Shown one piece after another: positions 17,079 to 26,300 of a DNA stretch of 64,000 bases (position 1 is the stretch's first letter; every line of letters starts with the position of its first letter). Location of the stretch: positions 62,001 through 126,000 of the forward strand of contig CAJPFJ010000010.1 in the NCBI GenBank assembly GCA_905339155.1, read 5' to 3'. The notes below the pieces were generated by a model. That model did not search any database and was not told where the DNA came from. It was given only the letters and a program-made list of their open reading frames with translations. A program made the position numbers and the translations under genes. Source of the DNA: Methanosarcinales archaeon (GTDB lineage: Archaea; Halobacteriota; Methanosarcinia; Methanosarcinales; Methanoperedenaceae).

Positions 17079-18491
17079 TCACCTCGAAATCTCAACAGGC
17101 GTAATAATTCCCTTCTCTATCCCGAACCTGTTTCCTGTAAGCAAAATATTATCCTGGACAGGCGCAACCTTGAATCTCTTTTCAACGACGTTTCCGTTTG
17201 ATTTTATCTTTAACGTCCCGCCTTTTAATAGCTTTAGCGCCCTGACTGTGTTCAAATTCAATTCTACGAAATCATTGTCATCGGCAAGGTTGAACCATGT
17301 GAAAGGATTATACACATCAATAAGAACTGGCTTAGCCTCCAATGCCTTCGGCGCTGCCTGTATTGCACCGTATCCGGGTCTTTCGTATTTCGGTACGGTA
17401 AATTCATTAATTTCCGTAATGCCGATCGCTTTCTTTACAGATTCATGAAGTTCATTGAAATCAAATTTGGCGCCTACAATGGTCCCAAGCACGTAAAGCC
17501 CGTTTATTCCGCTGCCGCCAAGAGCCTGCATCCTCCCTTCATTATTTATGAGCGTACCTTTTTTCTTATAAAGCGGCTCATGGGCTATCACGATATTAGC
17601 TTTTGCAGGGACTGCCTGGCCTGTCTGGATTATCAGGTTCGTGAGCTTTGAAAGAGTCTCAGGGGGTATCAACACCGACGGATCGGATTCAAGAGCAAAA
17701 AGCGTCTTTATCGTTCCTTTATTAATATCATCAACGAGTTGTGCCAGGGATTTTTGTTTTGCATCCTTTGACAGTATATATGCGCCAGTTGAATTCGCAA
17801 AAGGTTTGAGGAATGTTATTTTTGTACCGCTGTTCTTTGCAAGTGAAAGCACATTCTTTACCTGCTCCATATCCGAAAACGGATGGAAATCAGCAATAAT
17901 GAGTGAGTCTTTTGTGAGTGTAAGTTTTGAGGTATCGTTCGGTCTGATGTTCTCATCTGCCAGCGGCAGGTCTTTCCACCAGACTGCTGTTATTTTTGCG
18001 CCTTTACTCTTTGCAGAAAGCAGGCGTCGTACGATCAGAGGATACTGCTCGTACGGGTCAATAAAAAGCACAATATGTTTTGCGGCCTCGATCTCGCTGT
18101 ACGGAATTCCTACGCTGATCGTCTGGTATGTATCCTTCGGAAGCGCTTCAAAATTTACTCCTGTGCATAAATATGATTCGGCGATCTTCTGGAATGCAAG
18201 AAGCTCTTCACATGTGGTATTGCCTGATGAAAGAAATGCAACAGAATCCTTACTTGCTAAAATTCTCTTTGCTGCCTCCTTTGCAGCATTGTCAAGCGTT
18301 ATTTTTTTGCCATCTAAGGTCGATTTTACAGGTGCAAAGAACCTTGGAAGGCTCACTCCGAACCTGCACAGTTTTCCGGCATTGGCAGGCGATGATTTTC
18401 TGAAATCAACTGCCAAATCGGCATTTTTGCGGATATAGAGGCCGCAGCCGAAATTGCAGCCAGGACATATTGTTGAATAAACATCGCTCAT
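17079..18491 (-). CDS. molybdopterin oxidoreductase subunit, FwdB/FdhA-like
   Basis: A 470-residue molybdopterin-dinucleotide enzyme chain. C9, C12, C16 and C42 (CPGCNFGC and later KLCRFG) form the N-terminal 4Fe-4S motif. C94 in SSGNTTCEELLAF is where FwdB and formate dehydrogenases carry the metal-binding Cys. Shorter than formate dehydrogenase FdhA and close to FwdB in length, it lacks much of the standard C-terminal cofactor domain but ends in a VELNLNTVRALKLLKGGTLK dinucleotide-binding-like segment. Within an Hdr-MvhD-FrhB operon it would feed electrons from, or deliver them to, a substrate such as formate; the substrate is not known. ATG 18491 overlaps the preceding stop. Confidence 0.72.
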   Translation of the reverse strand: MSDVYSTICPGCNFGCGLYIRKNADLAVDFRKSSPANAGKLCRFGVSLPRFFAPVKSTLDGKKITLDNAAKEAAKRILASKDSVAFLSSGNTTCEELLAFQKIAESYLCTGVNFEALPKDTYQTISVGIPYSEIEAAKHIVLFIDPYEQYPLIVRRLLSAKSKGAKITAVWWKDLPLADENIRPNDTSKLTLTKDSLIIADFHPFSDMEQVKNVLSLAKNSGTKITFLKPFANSTGAYILSKDAKQKSLAQLVDDINKGTIKTLFALESDPSVLIPPETLSKLTNLIIQTGQAVPAKANIVIAHEPLYKKKGTLINNEGRMQALGGSGINGLYVLGTIVGAKFDFNELHESVKKAIGITEINEFTVPKYERPGYGAIQAAPKALEAKPVLIDVYNPFTWFNLADDNDFVELNLNTVRALKLLKGGTLKIKSNGNVVEKRFKVAPVQDNILLTGNRFGIEKGIITPVEISR

Positions 18492-18694
18492 CTTAAATAC
18501 CACTCTTTTGTAAATCTTCCCAGAGGACGAGTCTCATTAACAAAATGCAGAGGAGTTAATCCGGGAGCGTTTCTCATAGCCTCCATAGATAACATCCCTT
18601 TTCCCAGAGATGAAAATAAATCCAGCCTGCATCCGAGTTCATCAGGGTTCTTCTGCGGCTTATTTTTACTGTTTAAATTAAAATCTTCACTCAT
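18488..18694 (-). CDS. small uncharacterised protein in the Hdr operon
   Basis: A 68-residue protein between the FrhB-like and FwdB/FdhA-like genes. No family recognised; no cysteine cluster (one Cys in DELGCRLDLF) and no membrane segment. The C-terminal half (SMEAMRNAPGLTPLHFVNE) looks folded. Both ends overlap neighbours (8 bases with the gene before, 4 with the gene after), so it is very likely translated in step with them. A docking or adaptor role for the molybdopterin subunit is a guess. Confidence 0.6.
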   Translation of the reverse strand: MSEDFNLNSKNKPQKNPDELGCRLDLFSSLGKGMLSMEAMRNAPGLTPLHFVNETRPLGRFTKEWYLR

Positions 18695-19841
18695 TTAATT
18701 TCACCTCGAAATAGGGGGGCTTTTGCATATCCATCCCTGGCTCATATTTCAACTGCTCCTGCACAGGATTTGCAAACCTCCTGTATAATCTTGTAAGCGG
18801 AATATCAACCGGGCATACGTCACTGCACTGGCCACACCCGATACATGCATCTGCAAGATGCAAAAAGCGAACGAGATGATACATCGACATCTTATAAGCA
18901 TCGCTTCTGGAATGATACTCTGTGCACTTTGAAACATCACCGCACGAGCACGTCGGGCAAACTGTCTTGCATGCGCCGCAGTCGATGCAGTGCTCAAGCT
19001 CTTTCCTGAAATATTCAAGTCTTCCATTCTCGATCGGGACAAATACTTTGCCTTTCCATTTCTTGCCAAGGTCTTCCATCACGCCTTTGATCTTGGCGCG
19101 CATTGCAATACCTTTATCATCAGGCTTTTGCACCTGCACATATCCAGCATCAATCGCATTCTGGAGGAGTTTTGCGCCTTTTTCAGAGTTGATCTCCACG
19201 AATGTGGCTTTTCCCACAAGGTCTCCTGTAACGCCCCAGTTGCCACATGCGATATCAGAATTGTTTGGTACCTTTATCGTACAATAGCGGCAGCTCTCGC
19301 GCCTTCCGAATCCCTTCTCCTCAAGTTCATCAATGGTTATTGCATGTTCTTTCCCATCTTTTGTCTTAAAGATAAGTTTTCCCTTCTCGATCTCTTCACC
19401 GTGGACATCTTCAGGCTTGATCTTATACATCACTTCAAGCATCTCGCGTGTGACAGCAGGATGCATCGACCCGCCGCAGTTCAATCCAACGATGAAAGTA
19501 TTATCAAGATTTATTGCATTGCGCTTTCCCTGCTCGATTATTCCCCGAACATCGCATCCTTTGGCAGGAAGAGCGACTTTGAGGTTCCTGTTCGCGATCA
19601 GCTTTGCAAAGTGGCTCGGAACAGAGTGCAGTGAACCTGCTGCGTTCAGGACTTCATTCACATCAGAAGTAATTATCGGAACAGCTTCAAATTCATTTAT
19701 CTTCTTCAAAACGACAACAGCCTCCACAAGCTTCTTTTCAAGTGCCGCTGCCAGCATTGAAGTCACAAGACCGCCTGAGCCTCCGCGCTTTCTCACGTCT
19801 TCTTTTGTTGACCATCCAACATACATCTCTCCCTTTTCCAT
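18687..19841 (-). CDS. FrhB/FdhB-type F420-linked subunit fused to an HdrC-like ferredoxin
   Basis: A 384-residue iron-sulfur flavoprotein. The N-terminal two thirds match coenzyme F420 hydrogenase/dehydrogenase beta subunits: RGGSGGLVTSMLAAAL at about 20-35, ALPAKGCDVRGI, GLNCGGSMHPAV, and CRYCTIKVPNNSDIACGNWG. The C-terminal third holds two 4Fe-4S sites, CIDCGACKTVCPTCSC and CIGCGQCSDVCPVDIPLT, as in HdrC or glycerol-phosphate dehydrogenase-type ferredoxins. It would exchange hydride with F420 and pass electrons to the Hdr complex. It starts one base into the MvhD gene end. Confidence 0.85.
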   Translation of the reverse strand: MEKGEMYVGWSTKEDVRKRGGSGGLVTSMLAAALEKKLVEAVVVLKKINEFEAVPIITSDVNEVLNAAGSLHSVPSHFAKLIANRNLKVALPAKGCDVRGIIEQGKRNAINLDNTFIVGLNCGGSMHPAVTREMLEVMYKIKPEDVHGEEIEKGKLIFKTKDGKEHAITIDELEEKGFGRRESCRYCTIKVPNNSDIACGNWGVTGDLVGKATFVEINSEKGAKLLQNAIDAGYVQVQKPDDKGIAMRAKIKGVMEDLGKKWKGKVFVPIENGRLEYFRKELEHCIDCGACKTVCPTCSCGDVSKCTEYHSRSDAYKMSMYHLVRFLHLADACIGCGQCSDVCPVDIPLTRLYRRFANPVQEQLKYEPGMDMQKPPYFEVKLNE

Positions 19842-20308
19842 TACGCCACCCCCTCAGGTTTCAATGGACTTGGGCCAAGTTTCTTTATCTGCGCTGTGAC
19901 ATCGCGGATAAAATTGGCGAATTTCTCGCCTTCGCTTGCCGATATCCAGTTGAGCTGAAGCCTCTCTTTTTCAATACCAAGCTCGTGAACCACGTTTTCA
20001 AGATATTTGTATTTTATCTTTGTCTTATCATTCCCGTTAACATAATGGCAGTCGCCAATATGACAGCCTGTGACAAGAACTGCATCAGCGCCTTCCAGGA
20101 ATGCATTGAAAACATGCAGCGGGTCGATCCTGCCTGAACACATGACACGTATGATCCTTGCCGAAGCCGGCTGCTGGAATCTTCCCATACCCGCGCTGTC
20201 CGCGCCTCCGTATGAACACCAGTTGCAGCAGAAGGCCACGATCTTGGGTTCCCAACCGTTGGTTGTTGAGACGTTTAAAGAATTAATTGAACCTTGTTCT
20301 TTGTTCAT
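19841..20308 (-). CDS. MvhD-family 2Fe-2S electron-transfer subunit (second copy)
   Basis: A 155-residue protein of the methyl-viologen-reducing hydrogenase delta subunit family, the piece that links an electron-donating module to HdrA. Conserved cysteines are visible in [27 protein letters not shown] and [11 protein letters not shown]. The ending [17 protein letters not shown] is family-typical. In known complexes MvhD binds a 2Fe-2S centre. It is about half identical by eye to the copy at 22777-23385. In ancestral order it would directly follow the HdrA gene, but the 154-residue AT-rich ORF now lies between them. Confidence 0.87.
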   Translation of the reverse strand: MNKEQGSINSLNVSTTNGWEPKIVAFCCNWCSYGGADSAGMGRFQQPASARIIRVMCSGRIDPLHVFNAFLEGADAVLVTGCHIGDCHYVNGNDKTKIKYKYLENVVHELGIEKERLQLNWISASEGEKFANFIRDVTAQIKKLGPSPLKPEGVA

Positions 20309-20769
20309 AAATCCTCCACGATCGCATAGTATCTAATTTTCTTAACAGGTTTTCCACTTTTTAAAAGCCTAAAATGATTTAGATTTTTCATAGGTTGTAA
20401 AGGAGTGATTTTATTGAGTAAAAAGGCATAATCATTTGGCGAGTATTTAGACGATATAGGCTCAAAAAATTTTAATCTAAATTTTGGGACATATTGTTGT
20501 ATGTTTGGAAAATCCAGTTCCATTATTAGTTTAACATAATCAATTTCAAATTCATAAGAAATCTTTTTGGTTTTGTAAATATAAAAATATCCTGTAGATA
20601 TATCATCATATTTCCAAGGGGATTTTCGAATTACTGACATTGAAGCACCTGGAAAACCAACATTCCAAAAAACTTTATTATTTGCTTTCATATGTTCGAT
20701 ATGGTCAGCAACGTTTAGTAAACTCGGATTCGAAGCCTCTTGTCCTACAGGAATAATAAACGCGCTCAT
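20305..20769 (-). CDS. AT-rich uncharacterised ORF inserted in the Hdr operon
   Basis: A 154-residue protein with no confident family. The pattern [10 protein letters not shown], then [18 protein letters not shown] is reminiscent of EVE/ASCH (PUA-like) modules that bind modified nucleic acid bases, but this is weak. It has no cysteine, unlike every neighbour, and its DNA is clearly richer in A and T than the flanking hdrA and mvhD genes. Its ATG overlaps the hdrA stop and its stop overlaps the mvhD start, so it reads through within the operon. Composition and lack of a redox motif suggest recent insertion. Confidence 0.6.
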   Translation of the reverse strand: MSAFIIPVGQEASNPSLLNVADHIEHMKANNKVFWNVGFPGASMSVIRKSPWKYDDISTGYFYIYKTKKISYEFEIDYVKLIMELDFPNIQQYVPKFRLKFFEPISSKYSPNDYAFLLNKITPLQPMKNLNHFRLLKSGKPVKKIRYYAIVEDL

Positions 20770-22775
20770 GCTGCCACCTCCTGGAACTTAAACACGTTCT
20801 TGATCTGCGCAAGCAGCTGGTTATTCTTGAAGTGGCTTTGCTCAAGCGCGCCAGTCGGGCAGGCTGCAACGCATGTTCCGCAGCCCTTACACAATGCCTT
20901 GACCACATTCGCTTTATTTTCTTTCTCATCGAACTTTATTGCCTGGAACGGGCACATTGGCACGCATACCTGGCATCCCACACACACATCAGGATTTACA
21001 ACTGCTGTGATACCTTCTGTTATGGCTTTCTTGTTCTTAAGAAGAATCGTCGCCCGTCCTGCGCATGCGCTCCCCTGGGATACCGCATATGGGATATCTT
21101 TTGGACCTGAAGCGCAGCCAGCGAGGAATACGCCATCTATGGTGGTATCAACAGGCTTGAGCTTTGGATGCGCTTCCATAAGCAGACCATCTGCAGCTTT
21201 TGATAATTTCAATAATTTTTGTATCTGGCCTATCCCTTCATTCGGAACAATGCCAGTAGCCAGCACCAGGAGATCAAACTCAAGGTTTCGCATTTCCCCG
21301 GCGAGAGTATCCTCAACCCTTACTTTGATATTTTTTGTAACAGGGTCTTCTTTCACTTCAACAGGTTTTCCGCGAAGGAACTTAACGCCAAGGTTTCGCG
21401 ATCTGTTGTATGATTCTTCATAAGCCCGAAATGGTGTCCTGATATCGATATACATAACCGTATGGTCAGTCTCAGGGCGCTTTTCCTTGAGAAGCTGCGC
21501 GTTCTTTATCGTGTACATGCAGCAAACGCCAGAGCAATAGATGTTGGTATTTTTATCGCGCGAGCCTACACAATTCACAAATCCTACGCGTATTGGTTCT
21601 TTGCAATCAGATGGACGCACTACATGGCCGCCAGTTGGCCCTGCTGCATTCAGAAGTCTCTCAAATTCCATGGCAGTAATAATATTATCATATAAACCGT
21701 ATCCGAAATCGTGCCGCGGTTCAGGGTCATAGGTCTTAAAGCCCACAGCTCCTATGATGACGCCCACATTAAGATCAGTATATGAAGTCTGCATATCATA
21801 GTTTATTGCACCGCTTGCGCACGCTTTTGCACATGCCTTGCAGTTGATGCAGTTCTCTTTGTCAATAAGGGCGCGAAGAGGGACAGCCTGTGGGAAAGGA
21901 ACAAATATGGCTTTTCGTGTCCCAAGCCCTTCATTAAAGTCATATGGCACTTCGATCGGGCAGACCTCACTGCACTTGGCACAGCCCGTGCATTTGGTGA
22001 CATCAAGATACCTGGGTTTATGCTCGATCTTAACATTGAAATTGCCAACATAGCCATCCACAGCTTTCACTTCTGAATAGCTCATTATCTTAATATTTTT
22101 GTTCCTTGCTACTTCCACCATCTTTGGACCAAGGATGCATATGGAACAATCGTTCGTTGGGAACACTTTATCAAAGCGCGCCATCCTGCCGCCTATTGAA
22201 GGCTCCTTCTCAATGAGATAAACCTGGAAACCCATATCGGCAAGGTCAAGCGCCGATTGCATTCCCGCAACGCCTGCACCGATGACAAGAGCTTTATCAG
22301 TTACAGGTACTTCGCTTGCCTGAAGGGGTTCAAGCAGCTTTGATCGCTCAACACCCATTCTGACAAGGTCTTTTGCCTTCTCGGTGGCTTTTTCCTTCTC
22401 CCACATGTGGATCCATGAACAATGATCCCTGATATTTACAAATTCAAGGAAGTACTGGTTCAATCCCATCTGCTCGATACAGGCCCGGAAAGTGGGTTCG
22501 TGCGTCTTGGGAGAACATGCAGCTACAACAACGCGGTTGAGGTTGTGCTCTTTTATCTTCTGCTGTATGTCAGCCTGCCCTGAATCGGAACATGTAAATT
22601 TATTAACGGATGTAACCTTAACGCCATGTAAAGTTCCAATATAATCCGCTACCGCTTTTGTGTTGACGACGCCTCCGATATTAACGCCGCATTCGCATAC
22701 GAACACACCGACCCGTTTTTCTTCAATATCTTTTTCAACAGTACCTTTGCTTTTAGTACCTTTATTATCACTCAT
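20766..22775 (-). CDS. hdrA: heterodisulfide reductase subunit HdrA (second, single-length copy)
   Basis: A 669-residue flavin and Fe-S protein, the electron-bifurcating centre of Hdr complexes. Domains in order: N-terminal HdrA domain with VGVFVCECGVNIGG and ACSPKTHEPTFRA; FAD-binding Rossmann fold (ALVIGAGVAGMQSALDLADM) with inserted ferredoxin CTGCAKCSEVCP and CINCKACAKACASG; and a C-terminal ferredoxin CVGCQVCVPMCPFQ plus CKGCGTCVAACPTG. The start MSDNKGTKSK at 22775 is one base past the MvhD stop, with AAGGAAG before it; the frame stays open to 22883 only across a repeat element and is not used. Confidence 0.9.
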   Translation of the reverse strand: MSDNKGTKSKGTVEKDIEEKRVGVFVCECGVNIGGVVNTKAVADYIGTLHGVKVTSVNKFTCSDSGQADIQQKIKEHNLNRVVVAACSPKTHEPTFRACIEQMGLNQYFLEFVNIRDHCSWIHMWEKEKATEKAKDLVRMGVERSKLLEPLQASEVPVTDKALVIGAGVAGMQSALDLADMGFQVYLIEKEPSIGGRMARFDKVFPTNDCSICILGPKMVEVARNKNIKIMSYSEVKAVDGYVGNFNVKIEHKPRYLDVTKCTGCAKCSEVCPIEVPYDFNEGLGTRKAIFVPFPQAVPLRALIDKENCINCKACAKACASGAINYDMQTSYTDLNVGVIIGAVGFKTYDPEPRHDFGYGLYDNIITAMEFERLLNAAGPTGGHVVRPSDCKEPIRVGFVNCVGSRDKNTNIYCSGVCCMYTIKNAQLLKEKRPETDHTVMYIDIRTPFRAYEESYNRSRNLGVKFLRGKPVEVKEDPVTKNIKVRVEDTLAGEMRNLEFDLLVLATGIVPNEGIGQIQKLLKLSKAADGLLMEAHPKLKPVDTTIDGVFLAGCASGPKDIPYAVSQGSACAGRATILLKNKKAITEGITAVVNPDVCVGCQVCVPMCPFQAIKFDEKENKANVVKALCKGCGTCVAACPTGALEQSHFKNNQLLAQIKNVFKFQEVAA

Positions 22776-22776
22776 T

Positions 22777-23385
22777 TCACTCACTTCCTTGAACATTAAC
22801 CGCTGACTTGTTAGCCGATGCATTAAATCTGCGTTCATCTGCGTCCCGATTACCCTTCGGGAGCGGGAATCCACGTATGCCATCGGAGCATACGTGTCTG
22901 CGCCCTTCCGAGGCGCGACTCGGAATCTGCGGTTCTATCTTATGCTTGACCGGGTTTTCTCCGAGTTTCTTAATCTCTTCTGTAAAATCTTTTATGACTT
23001 CTGAAAATCTCAATCCTTCGCTTGCTGAGATCCACTCAAGCCGGAGCCTCTTATCAAGCCCAAGCTTTACAAGAGCCTTTTTGGTGTTATTGATCCTGAT
23101 CTCTGCATTCTTATTACCGTCTATGTAATGGCAGTCCCCGATATGGCATCCTGCGACAAGGACTCCATCAGCTCCTTCTTTTAGCGCTTTCAGAATAAAT
23201 GCAGGTTCAACCCTGCTTGAACACATTATCCTGAGTATCTTAACAGTTGGAGGATACTGGAACCTGCTCACGCCTGCAAGGTCTGCCCCAGCATAGGAGC
23301 ACCAGTTGCAGCAAAAAGCAAGAATATTTGGCTCCCAACCGTTTCCTGCCTGCGCGGGCTTAACAGCAGCTGTTTCTATACTCAT
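22777..23385 (-). CDS. MvhD-family 2Fe-2S electron-transfer subunit (first copy) with an inserted-repeat tail
   Basis: A 202-residue protein. Residues 1 to about 150 are a normal MvhD subunit ([52 protein letters not shown]). The last 50 residues have no family match: they are the in-frame translation of a hairpin-rich repeat element at 22826-22935, which extends the C-terminus with an Arg/Ser/Gly-rich tail. The reading frame and the downstream ribosome-binding site for HdrA survive. It overlaps the double HdrA gene by four bases. Whether the tail affects docking to HdrA is unknown. Confidence 0.85.
   Translation of the reverse strand: MSIETAAVKPAQAGNGWEPNILAFCCNWCSYAGADLAGVSRFQYPPTVKILRIMCSSRVEPAFILKALKEGADGVLVAGCHIGDCHYIDGNKNAEIRINNTKKALVKLGLDKRLRLEWISASEGLRFSEVIKDFTEEIKKLGENPVKHKIEPQIPSRASEGRRHVCSDGIRGFPLPKGNRDADERRFNASANKSAVNVQGSE
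22826..22935. repeat. REP-like palindromic element inserted in the mvhD 3' end
   Basis: The segment is bounded by AATCTGCGTTCATCTGCG on one side and AATCTGCGG on the other and holds three hairpins: TCCCG/CGGGA arms near 22844-22868, a perfect nine-base stem 22872-22880 with 22888-22896 (CACGTATGC/GCATACGTG), and GCGCC/GGCGC near 22900-22916. The phrase ATCTGCGTTCATCTGCG recurs at 32965. It looks like a small mobile palindromic unit that inserted in frame. Confidence 0.65.
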
Positions 23386-26300
23386 ACAGTCACCTCCACA
23401 AAGCCTTTGTCAATCAAAATACTTTTAACACCCTTTTCAAACGCATCTATGGCCTCACCGATTTCTTTTGATGAGAAATGCTGCGCAGTTATAGCCCCAG
23501 CAGGACAGGCAGCAGCACATGAACCGCAGCCCTTGCATGAAGCTGCGTTTATTTTTGATTTCTTCGTAGTATATGTGACTTCCTCCACTTTTACGGTCAC
23601 ATCATACAATGAAGGGGCATTATAAGGACAAACCGTAACGCATGTGCCACATCCGATGCATTTTGCTTCATTAACTACTGATATGGCGCCCTCTGTCTCG
23701 ATGAATTTGCGTGACAGGATCGTGCACGCCCTTGACGCTGCGGCGCTTGCCTGCGATATTGCTTCCTCGATAAGCTTTGGAGCCTGGGCACTTCCGCACA
23801 GGAAAACACCGTCGGTGGCAAAATCCACTGGTCGCAATTTGGGATGAGCTTCAAGGAAGAATTTGTTCTTATCAAGAGGGATCTTAAAGAGCTCGTTGAT
23901 CTCCTTATTCTCACCTGCGACAAGAGGTGTACTCAAAACGATGAGGTCTGATGCTAACTCAATATCCAGGTTAAGCATGGCATCATGAACGATTACCGAC
24001 TCGTTTTGCACTTTTGGCAGTTTCTCAGGTTCGTATTTAATGAAAACAACGCCAAGGTCTCTTGCAGTCTCATAGAGCTTCTCCATTATGCCGTATGTTC
24101 TCATGTCACGGTAAAGAACATAGACGTTTGTGCTGCTGTTTGCTTTCTTTATCCTTATCGCATTCTTGACAGCATCAACGCAGCATGTGCGGCCGCAATA
24201 TTCTCGTTCTTTGCTGCGCGCTCCCACACACTGGATCATTGTTACATTTTTAGCGCTGATACTCTTTCCCAGCATTTTCTCAAGTTGCGCCTGCGTGACA
24301 ACGCGTGGATCTTTTCCATACTCGAATAATCCCGAAGGCTCAAGGTTAAGGGCGCCAGTCGCAACCACAGCCGCGCCAAAATCAACTGGTAGTTCCTTTC
24401 CACCTGCAAGAATAGTTCCTTTGAAATTGCCAAGATAACCTTCGACCTTGATCAGTTTTGCCTCGTTTATGATCTTAATATTCTTGTTCCCGCTCACTTT
24501 GCCTATCAGTTCTTTTAGCACATCGGCAGGTTTTTTGCCATCGTATAATTCCATCATTTCACGAAGCATTCCGCCAAGTTCTTTTTCCTTCTCGATCAGT
24601 GTCACATGATAGCCATTATTGGCAATATCAAGTGCAGCGGTCATGCCGGCTACACCACCGCCAAGTACTACCGCTTTGTTAATGAGATCGACTTTTTGCT
24701 TGTAAAGGGGCTGGAAAAGCGCAGATTTTGCCACAGCCATCTGGACTATGCCTTTTGCCTTTTCTGTGGCCCTCTCTTTCTCTTTTGAATGCACCCATGA
24801 GCAGTGCTCGCGGATATTTGCCAGCTCGAAAAGATAAGGATTAAGTCCAGCCTCGCGGCATGTGTTCTGGAATAAAGGTTCATGGGTACGCGGCGTGCAT
24901 GATGCCACTACCACGCGATTAAGATCATTCTTTGAGATGGCGTCTTTTATCGTGACCTGTGAATCAGAAGAGCATGCATAAAGCATTTCCTGGGCATGTG
25001 CTACTCCTGGCAGGGTCTTTGCATATTCCACGACATTGGGGACATTTACAACACTTCCGATATTTATTCCGCAGTGGCAAACGAATACGCCTATGTGCGG
25101 TTCAATCGAGAGTTTTTTCTCATCGGGGAATTTTCGTTCCTTAATGAGCGTCCCGCGTTCCGGGGAGAGCAGGGCGGCGGCCTTTGATGCGGCAGCGCTT
25201 GCCTGTGCTACGGTGTCAGGGATATCCTTGGGACCCTGCGCCACACCGCATACATATATTCCGGCTACACTTGTCTCCACAGGATTTTCGATACTTGTGG
25301 CGATATTTCCGAAATCATCAAGTGCAATTCCTGAGGACTTTGCAAGAGCTTGGGTCGAATCAGCCGGGTCAAGCCCGATGGAGAGAACGACCATGTCAAA
25401 ATTCTTGCTCACAAGGTCTCCCGTATTGAAATCTTCGTATTTCAAAGAAAGAGAATTATCTATGCCAACCGTTACTTCAGACGGGCGGGAGTTGATGTAC
25501 TTAATACCGTATTCCCTCTGCGCCCTGTTATAGAATTCCTCGAAATTCTTGCCATAAGCTCTTATATCGATATGGAAAATGGTAATATTAAGTTCAGGAT
25601 CATGCTCTTTTGCGATTATGGATTCCTTGGTGGCATACATGCAGCACACTGAAGAGCAGTGCTTCCTGTCGATCCTGGGATTTCGTGAACCAACGCACTG
25701 GATGAATGCAATATTTTTCGGGACTTTCCCGTCTGTTTGTTTTGTGACATGACCCTGCGTGGGGCCGCTTGCGCTCAACAGGCGCTCGAACTGGAGTGCT
25801 GTTATGACATCAGGATGATCGAACCTGTATTGTTTCAGGATCGAAGGGTCAAACGGCTTAAAACCTGTAGCGAGCACCACTGAGCCAACATCGAGTTCCA
25901 CTTCTTTATCCTTTTGTTCATAATCAACAGCTTTTGGGCCGCATACTTTCTTACATACTCCGCATTTGCCTTTTGTGAGGTAAATGCAATGTGCAGCATC
26001 GATCGTCGCAACCCTTGGTATAGCCTGCGCGAATGGGATGTAAATGGATTTACGCTTTGACATGCCTGCATTATATTCATCGGCTACTTTAGATGGGCAT
26101 TTTTCAGTGCATGATCCGCATCCTGTGCATTTTGTCTCATCGACATATCGGGCTTTATTAACGACTTTTACTTTGAAATCACCGGCTTTGCCAGTTATGG
26201 ACTTGACATCGCTGTATGCGAGTAATTCTATATTGGGATGGCGCGCGGTCTCCACAAGTTTCGGGGAAAGGATGCACATGGCGCAATCATTCGTAGGGAA

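Noticed and set aside
17641-18438. A 265-codon plus-strand open frame opposite the FwdB/FdhA-like gene
   Set aside because: It is an antisense shadow: rich in Ser, Phe and Leu, no family match, and the minus-strand gene has clear cofactor motifs and coupling.
18990-19899. Long plus-strand open frames opposite the FrhB-like gene
   Set aside because: Shadow frames of a well-supported minus-strand gene.
20740-21423. A 227-codon plus-strand frame opposite hdrA
   Set aside because: Shadow of HdrA; no plausible start signal or family.
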